Assembly (NCBI GenBank): GCA_030765065.1
Contig: CM060976.1
Location: 62,046,539 to 62,110,538, forward strand
Direction: 5' to 3'
Length of the DNA stretch: 64,000 nt
Source: Deroplatys truncata
Lineage: Eukaryota; Arthropoda; Insecta; Mantodea; Mantidae
Part shown: in pieces, positions 57,575 through 64,000 of the stretch
How positions within the stretch are numbered: position 1 is the stretch's first letter
Layout: every line of letters starts with the position of its first letter
The notes under the pieces: generated by a model
The model's database searches: none
Told to the model about the DNA's origin: nothing
Seen by the model: the letters and a program-made list of their open reading frames with translations, nothing else
Translations under genes and position numbers: made by a program

Positions 57575-57989
57575 AAGTGATAGATGAAAATATACTACAT
57601 AAAAAATGTAGATCTCTTTAAAATACAGTTTATTTCAAATAACATTTTTTGTGGCATCAGCTATTTCCGAGATATCCATTATTAATGGTTCAAATTATTC
57701 AATACTTAAGTCACTCTTTTAAAGTTGTCGATTTTCAGTTGTTTCTCATGATGTCATGGGGAGAGTATGAAATTTTAAGGCCAGCATATAGTGTCCAATT
57801 CTAAAACTATCGCTGTTTCCTTTGTATAACAAAATGTGTAATTTAGCTATTTCTGGAAAGGTTTATCTCAATTGAAATGAGGTGGATAGGAAAATAAACA
57901 TTCATAACAATAATTTGTATACCCAATAATAAGTGATAGAGGATAGGGAAAGTCATATGAATGTATCATGTTAATTTTTCTTTTTTAGC

Positions 57990-58728
57990 CACTCCATGTA
58001 AATTGAGATAAACCTTTGCAGAAATAGATTCCGTTGAAGCTATAAGGTGGATAGAAGAAACCAAGTTGATAAGACATTTAAAAACCTTTTTGCTATATGC
58101 TTGCCTAGAAACAATACTCATTCCATAACTCCATGAGAAACAACTGAATAGTAATGCCACTTTAAAAACTGACTAAGCATTGAAAATGAAAACCAATAAC
58201 AACAGTTCTCAAAATGGCTGATCCTCAAAAAACAGTTATATGAAATAAATTGGTTTAAAGAGATCTACATTTTTTGTGTAGTATGTTTTTGTGTATCTTA
58301 TGCTTTAGTAGTTTTACAAAATTATACAAAATTCCTTTTGAATGAAGAGAGCTTCACAGCCTATTCCCAGAAAATTTAAGGTTTACGTTTTATTTGTCAT
58401 AAAAATATCTTAAGCATATGTTATTTTAATCGATATCATTAGAGCCATTTTTTAGAAAATAAAAAAAATGTTACTTTTTCTATGTAAAGGGCAATTTGGG
58501 GTGGGGGGAAGGGATTTTCTTGAAAAATCTTTTACATCTTTGGCAAATACTGAACTTAAATATACAGTTTGGTATTTATCAGATTTTTCATTCTTGAGTT
58601 ATGATGTTCACACAACTTCTAATAGCACAGTTTATTATTCTGGGTGCCCCAATAAAATCTTGATATTGAATTTTTGAGTGGAATACTTCACCTTTGCTAC
58701 CTACTAGGTACTTGGTAGACAAAGTAAA
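57990..58728 (+). repeat. HINE-like repeat, diverged (copy q)
   Basis: Forward copy back to back with copy p. Body blocks and TGAATTTTTGAGTGGAATAC are present; the microsatellite core is lost and the hairpin is mutated (CTTTGCTACCTACTAGG to GGTAGACAAAGTA). Confidence 0.65.
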
Positions 58729-58969
58729 AACAGGTTATCTGTAATGTTACACTTAAGGGAATTAATACGTGAACACATAGGGAAAAAAGAGAAAATATAG
58801 CAATATTTGAGCTGTTCTGGCTACAAAAGTTGCTGTTGGAATTTAATTTAATGTATACAGTCTTTTGCTTAATCATTCAAAAATATTTTAAGGTAAGAAA
58901 GATTGTGTTTAATTGCATAGTTACTTTTACAGCCACTGTTATAGAAGAGGTGGTAAAAAGAAGAAAAAA

Positions 58970-59684
58970 TCTGGTGTTACACTCACATGTCTTTCTCTAC
59001 TCTTGTACAAACTATTTTTACAAACGCTTATTCTCCATATGCTTCATGTTTATCGAGATGTTAATCTTATTGCTAATTTTCTCGTAGATGCAAGGGGAAT
59101 TGGTAGCTTTTAAGCGATAGTCAAATCCTTTAAGCGCTGCTTGCTATTTGTAGTATTCCATTCTCTTTGCATTACCAGGACAAAAAAAAAATGAATAACG
59201 AATTCCCATTTGAGAAAACAAGTATTGAAAAATTTAAGGGAATAACAAGCAATATCTCGAAAATGGTTCACTCAACAACAAACATGTATATAACATAAAT
59301 TGTGTATTTTAATTTGATCTACATTTTTTGTGTAGTAAAATTTTGTCTATCTCTTATGGTTTACCAGTTATACAAAAGTCGTTCACAATGAAGAATACTT
59401 TTGGAGACATTCCCAGAAAATTCAAGATATACATTTTATTTGTCATGAAAGTATCTTAAATATATGATATTTTAATCAAAATCGTTAGAGCCATTTTTGA
59501 GAAAATTAAAATTTTCTAAAAATGTTCCATGTAAAGGGTAATCTGGGGTGGGGGGGATTTTCTTGAAAACCTTCGTGTCACATCTCTGGAAGATACTGAA
59601 CCTAAATACCAAGTTTGGTGTTTATCTGACTGTTCGATTCTGAGTTATGCTGTTCACAGACACACACACACACATGGACTTGTT
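58970..59684 (+). repeat. HINE-like repeat, 3'-truncated (copy r)
   Basis: Forward copy starting TCTGGTGTTACACTCACATG and running to the (CA)n core at 59658-59673, where it stops and an inverted fragment begins. Confidence 0.8.
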
Positions 59685-59821
59685 TTACTTTCTCTACTAT
59701 GTATAGTAAGTAGGGTAAGTATTGTATTCCACCCAAAAATTCAATATCGAGATTTCACCGGAAATATATGTTTTCAGACCTCCTGAATCCAAAAAAAGCA
59801 TTTTTGGAAACATGTCCGTGT
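59685..59821 (-). repeat. HINE-like 3'-end fragment, inverted against copy r
   Basis: TTACTTTCTCTACTATGTAT to AGTAAGTAGGGTAAG hairpin, then TTCCACCCAAAAATTCAATA and AAACATGTCCGTGT. It supplies in reverse the end missing from copy r. Confidence 0.75.
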
Positions 59822-60114
59822 AAAATCAAAATCTGCCTAAAAGAAAATGGTAGATATAGAAATGATGTGCAGCCAATTGAAAGACATGCCTATGCCTATG
59901 CTGCACAGTTGTGTCACACAGAAGAAATTTCAATTCTAGTATGGTTACACCTCATACATTTGATGCACTATGGTATTAGCTTCTGCCATGTGATTAATAA
60001 AGCTAAAATGTTTAATAGAAGCTTAAAGTTGTATTAAAATGCAAATTTTTGAAGTGGAAACAGATTTTGCCTAGTATAAAACTTAAAGCTTGATTAGAGT
60101 TATTTAAAAGTGGC

Positions 60115-60215
60115 TGTGACTCCATGTACCAGAGAGCTGAATAGTATAATTACCATACATTCAGTGTTATAAACTGGCGGCTTGGGTTCGAATCCCACAA
60201 GTAAGGGATTAACTT
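60115..60215 (+). repeat. Possible tRNA-like SINE head
   Basis: TTGGGTTCGAATCCCACAAG is a perfect B-box; upstream GTACCAGAGAGCTGAATAGT is a weak A-box. No body family recognised. 60215-60960 is otherwise featureless. Confidence 0.35.
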
Positions 60216-60971
60216 CCTCCATTTTATTTATTGCTTTGAACTTAGGATTGGATATTTGCATAAAATATTGCAAGAATGTTGTAAATAAGTTACGCCAGTT
60301 AAGATTTGTAACTGGTTAGAAAGAATTAAAATTAAGCATTTGTGATGGTCTCATGCAGTTAAGAAGGAATATAAATAATTACAAACTTTACATTTGATTG
60401 ACAAATATTTTATTACTAAATAAAGAAACATCAAAAATATAAATATATTATTTCATGAGTTATGTTAAAATCCTGGGGTTTTTGAAGTATTAAAACACTT
60501 TGGATCTTCTTTTTAAACTTAATTTAAGTGACACTACATCATAACTACCTTTAAGTTCAAGTATATATTATGATTTGAATATAATCATAATTTTTTGAGC
60601 GAATAAGGCTTGAGTCAATCTTTAAGTTCACCAAGAAGTACCAGACCACTAATCCACATGGCCTAGTCTTTAAAACTTAACAATGAAACATTTCTGTAAC
60701 ATGTTTTCAGATCTATACCAACCTATTACTTTTTAAGTTGCCTGCAGCTTTTTCAATTTGTGCAACAATTAGTAACAGATGCTAATTAGACACAAAAATG
60801 AATAATGTGTTGCAAGAAGTACAGCTGCAGAAGAATATATTAGGTTGGCAAAAGGGACAATGTTTTCATGTTCTGTATGCATAGATACACAAACCTAAGG
60901 GTGGCTGATTCATCAGGTTATACAAATATTGCAGTATGCATTAATATAATCTGTTTTGTTTTGTCTTGCAG

Positions 60972-61667
60972 GATGATACAGAGAATTTACCATTTCCCAA
61001 TGATGAAAAAGAATTCACTCTTCCTGAAAATGAATTTGGAAGCATGATGCAGGAGAAATTAAACCAGGAAAACTCAGATACAGAAAAACCTGTAGAAAAT
61101 GAAGTAAAACAAGAAGTAAAGAAAGAAATCCCTAAACCTGTGAAAGAGGTATCTAAGAAGGAAAACAAAGAATACAAAGAGAATATAACAAAAAAAGAAA
61201 CAAAAGAAAATAGAGAAGTTGTGAAAGAGAAAAAGGATAAGGATTTCATTAAAGAACAGAAAAAGTCGTCTAACAAAGAAGTAAAGGATGTTAGAAGAGA
61301 AAACAAAGATACAAAAGAGAATAAAAAAGAAGTCAAGAAAGATGTTAAAGAGAATTCAAAAGAAGTAAGAAAGGAGAATTCAGAAACAAAGGAATCAAAA
61401 TCAGTGAAGTCAAGAGGAACAGTTAAGGATAAGAAAGAAAACAAAAAAGAGGAAGAAAAGGAAGAATCACTCTCATCATTAGCAAATTCAGTTAAAAAGG
61501 AGAGAAGTAAAGATTTGTCTGAATCTAAAAGTGATGAATTCTCCCCTAAACGAGGCGGTAAGCGTTCAACAAGAGGTTCCGTGAAACCTGATGATACAAG
61601 TTCCAATAAATCTTCCAGTCCGATAACAACACAAACTCCACCACCTTACAAAAGAAGAAGAACATAA
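60972..61667 (+). CDS. MRGBP: MRGBP/Eaf7 homologue, exon 3
   Basis: Last exon; joins in phase 0 after QAL. It begins DDTENLPFPNDEKEFTLPEN, aligning with the human [20 protein letters not shown] stretch with no gap. The rest is a long Lys/Glu-rich, probably disordered tail (about residues 100-290 of the full protein) ending in TPPPYKRRRT, and human MRGBP also ends in KRRRT. The tail is longer than in the human protein, so the product is 306 rather than about 204 residues. It ends at TAA 61665-61667. Confidence 0.95.
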   Translation, partial: DDTENLPFPNDEKEFTLPENEFGSMMQEKLNQENSDTEKPVENEVKQEVKKEIPKPVKEVSKKENKEYKENITKKETKENREVVKEKKDKDFIKEQKKSSNKEVKDVRRENKDTKENKKEVKKDVKENSKEVRKENSETKESKSVKSRGTVKDKKENKKEEEKEESLSSLANSVKKERSKDLSESKSDEFSPKRGGKRSTRGSVKPDDTSSNKSSSPITTQTPPPYKRRRT

Positions 61668-61966
61668 TGTTGATTTTGACATTTTTACTCCAAACTGTTT
61701 GCGTAAGTGATTTGTGTGTGTGTGTATTAGATTATGAGCAATGACAGATTAGTGAATCGGTTCACAGGATTTTAACTTCATATTGGTGTTCCCAGTGCGA
61801 ATTTTCAATATTTACCCATGTACCTGGCTTCCTAGATTACTGTGCTACAACTGTGCTATGTCTGATTTTCTTATCTAGATGTAATCTTACTCAAGCTCTC
61901 TGTGATCCAAAATTTGACTCTAGAGACTAGTTAAGTGATATTCTAGTGGACAAGACTGTTCTTTAA

Positions 61967-61977
61967 AATAAAATAAA
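61967..61977 (+). terminator. MRGBP poly(A) signals
   Basis: Overlapping AATAAA at 61967-61972 and 61972-61977, about 300 nt after the stop codon, giving a 3' UTR ending near 61995. Inferred from position only. Confidence 0.55.
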
Positions 61978-62213
61978 AGGGCTGCTATGAAAGAAATGCA
62001 GGAAATTTGATTTTTATATCTTGAGTAAATTTTGTGTATATGGTTGTGAATATTGTGTGTATGTATGCCCTTTTGATATTGCTGTTGTAACATAAAAAGC
62101 GCTTGTTAAAAAGTAAGAAAATTTAAGAACCAATGTTCTGTAAATTTGATTAAAATTTTGTTCCAGGGTGATTTTCATTTATATGTATGACATAATAATG
62201 AAAAAAAAAAAAA

Positions 62214-62262
62214 TCTGCTGTACAACACTCGCATGACTTTTTCTACCCATAATAATCCCACA
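62214..62262 (+). repeat. HINE-like 5' fragment (copy s)
   Basis: After a 13-A run: TCTGCTGTACAACACTCGCA and GACTTTTTCTACC, matching the 5' end and subterminal repeat of the family. Confidence 0.55.
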
Positions 62263-62264
62263 TG

Positions 62265-64000
62265 CATCCCTTACATGTTTTGCTATACAGGGTGGAAGGG
62301 AACTTATTACATTCCTTCTAATATGTACCTCATAGAAGTATTACAAACAAAAAGTATAATAGCATTTTTTTGGGGGGGGGGAGTTGCTTTTTCAAAATAG
62401 ATGGTTTATTCCACAATAATGTATGAAGACAATAGCTTGTTACTTGTAAGATGGGTAGATTAACCTATTTCTGACCTAATTTTAGTAGTAGCTATGTGAC
62501 ATTGTACAGGATTTTGAAATAATTAATCAATTTCTGAACACCATTTTACAAACGTAGTATGGTTGGAGACATAGGCAACGTTGCTAGGTCAAGATAGGTG
62601 AGTATGAGAACTGGCTCCCAGACAGACACAAACAAGCATATCTGAACTGGGAGGTGGGGGGGGGGGAACTAGAGGGATTGTTTTCTACACAAGCCCTAAT
62701 TCAAATAAACACGACAAAAGGGTGGTGTTGAGTTATTATTAGAGTAACATGGTACTATGCATTGAAACTTGCAGGTTTAGTGATAAAAGAACCCAAAGTG
62801 TGTTAAGTGGATAATCTTATGAGATGCCAGCTTTTTCGAATTGTAAGTACCTTGATAGCATTTATCTAGTCATGAATTGCACGCCATACAACGTGAAACC
62901 TGTTTGTACGCTGACCTATTTCTGGCTTTGAAAGGGAGAGTCCCACCTTCGCTACCAGCTACATGCTGTGACAATGCCAGTACGTGCTTTTTATGTTCTT
63001 GAAAATCCTGAAATATCTCTCCAGAAAATGCTCATAAAAAAACTGAAAGATACAAAATATGTTCCAAATAATGAGTTCTATAAAGTTGGTTTAAATTAAT
63101 GTAATGACTTCCCTTCCACTAGATATATATATAAAAAGTGTTTCTTGTATCCATGTTTTGTTAATCACAATACATGTTTAGGTAGAAATGGTATCTCGTT
63201 AGCAACAAGGATGTGATCACAGTTTAAGATGTATAAGCACTACTCAACTGCTGATAACAGTTGGTTTTTTTTGTGAGTAATGAACCTTGCAGGAGAAAAA
63301 AAAAAGAATCACCTATTTGACACAACAATATGTAGCACTTCACCTATTTCACAGCATATATTTTGGAAATAGTTAAACAAAATAACTTAGAATGTTGTTG
63401 CAAGTTGCCTTTGAAATGTGATATCTCAAAATGTTTGAGATCACCTTAAAGGATTACTAGGGTATTTTAACCAGATGAGAAGGTTTAGTGCACATACACA
63501 CATCTCACTAGGGTAGCACAGTAATAAGAGTGTCAGAACAGAGAGCCATAGATCCATGGAATATAATTGGATTTTGCAGGACTGGGCTTACTTTTCAACT
63601 GTGTACCTAATCATGGCTAATATGAAAGAACAATTACTAAACACAAAAAAGTTTGACTCAAATTGCATACATTATTGAACTTTACATTTTTTTTTCCTTT
63701 AATAAGTTTCTGTATATGGTTTATGGGTCCTGATTTAAAATTGAGAATGTACTTCAGACAATTTACAGAAAATTCAAGCTATATGTGCTTTTAATGTTTT
63801 ATGCCACTATCTTAAGGACATAACACAGGAAGTTCCGAAGCTGCTATAAAGAGAAAACTAAGATTCTGCATACTGTCCATACGTGCCTTAGTACATTCAG
63901 AGAGCTGCTGGAAGGTTTGAAAAAAATCCATCTTTAATTCTCTGTTTAAAATAGCAGTCATTCTTTTATATATTCTCCACACCATCAGATTATTATCAGC
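62265..64000. other. No recognisable gene
   Basis: AT-rich sequence downstream of MRGBP with short G-runs (62373-62381, 62656-62667). A weakly similar HINE-like stretch may exist at about 63705-63830. Nothing else supported. Confidence 0.35.

Larger units (their letters stand above)
55726..57980 (-). repeat. HINE-like repeat split by LINE DNA (copy p)
   Basis: Reverse copy in two pieces: 55726-56172 (hairpin with TATATA loop, TTCCACCCAAAAAT, short GTGTGTGT core) and 57575-57980 (rest, ending near TGAATGTATCATG). The gap holds LINE sequence. The break falls within the AACTGGTAAACATTA / CATTAAGTGATAG segment that is continuous in other copies. Confidence 0.75.
44838..60971 (+). other. MRGBP intron 2, 16.1 kb, filled with transposons
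   Basis: Donor CTG-GTAAGT at 44838 and acceptor TTTTGTCTTGCAG ending at 60971. It contains at least one MITE-like element, several HINE-like copies, LINE fragments, a SINE, a Penelope-like element and a decayed DDE transposase. 44838-45738, 46210-46615, 47490-48685, 53590-54290, 54860-55650 and 59822-60115 hold nothing I recognise beyond short simple repeats. Confidence 0.9.

Noticed and set aside
60941-61606. 221-codon Ser/Phe-rich open frame on the minus strand
   Set aside because: Antisense shadow of the Lys/Glu-rich MRGBP exon 3.
63505-63590. tRNA-like sequence GTAGCACAGTAATAAGAGTG
   Set aside because: No convincing B-box and no body similarity.

Overview
This window is eukaryotic nuclear DNA, almost certainly from an insect with a large, AT-rich, transposon-swollen genome. 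The evidence is spliced genes with GT-AG introns, an insect-type Ty3/Gypsy element, several non-LTR retrotransposon types, mariner, piggyBac, Harbinger and hAT remnants, and tRNA-derived SINEs. The species cannot be named from the sequence. The SINE heads look polyneopteran to me, but that is a weak impression.

Only one ordinary cellular gene is firmly recognisable: a three-exon homologue of MRGBP/Eaf7, a subunit of the NuA4/TIP60 histone acetyltransferase complex. It lies on the + strand from 44,481 to 61,667 and its second intron is about 16.1 kb long and packed with transposons. A possible orphan exon lies at 9,438-9,580.

Region by region: 1-6.6 kb is most of an apparently intact Ty3/Gypsy element (gag, pol, 3' LTR), with its 5' LTR outside the window. 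6.8-20.7 kb holds SINEs and decayed hAT, Harbinger and mariner transposases, mixed with copies of one abundant ~0.8-0.95 kb repeat. 20.8-26 kb holds an R2-like LINE tail (+) interrupted by a GC-rich retro-insert with a 10-bp target duplication, then an R1-like LINE (-). 28.3-37.4 kb is an RTE-like LINE (+) split by a hAT element, which is itself split by a LINE 3' end and two copies of the abundant repeat. 37.6-39.7 kb is a piggyBac remnant with SINEs. 40.6-43.3 kb is a complete hAT element (TIRs and target duplication) with a spliced CGGBP1-like transposase. 44.5-62 kb is MRGBP; its intron contains a MITE-like element, a LINE interrupted by a SINE, a Penelope-like element with inverted pseudo-LTRs, a Tc1/mariner-superfamily remnant, and more copies of the abundant repeat. 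62-64 kb holds almost nothing recognisable.

The abundant repeat (about 20 copies or fragments here) is the most distinctive structure. It has a 5' end near TCTGATGTGTTACACTCACATG, a subterminal ACTTTCTCTACT repeated inverted near the 3' end, a central variable microsatellite, and a 3' hairpin. This matches the architecture of non-autonomous Helentron-associated elements (HINE/DINE-1-like). Insertion boundaries and target duplications give a relative chronology: RTE LINE, then hAT, then LINE tail and HINE-like copies.
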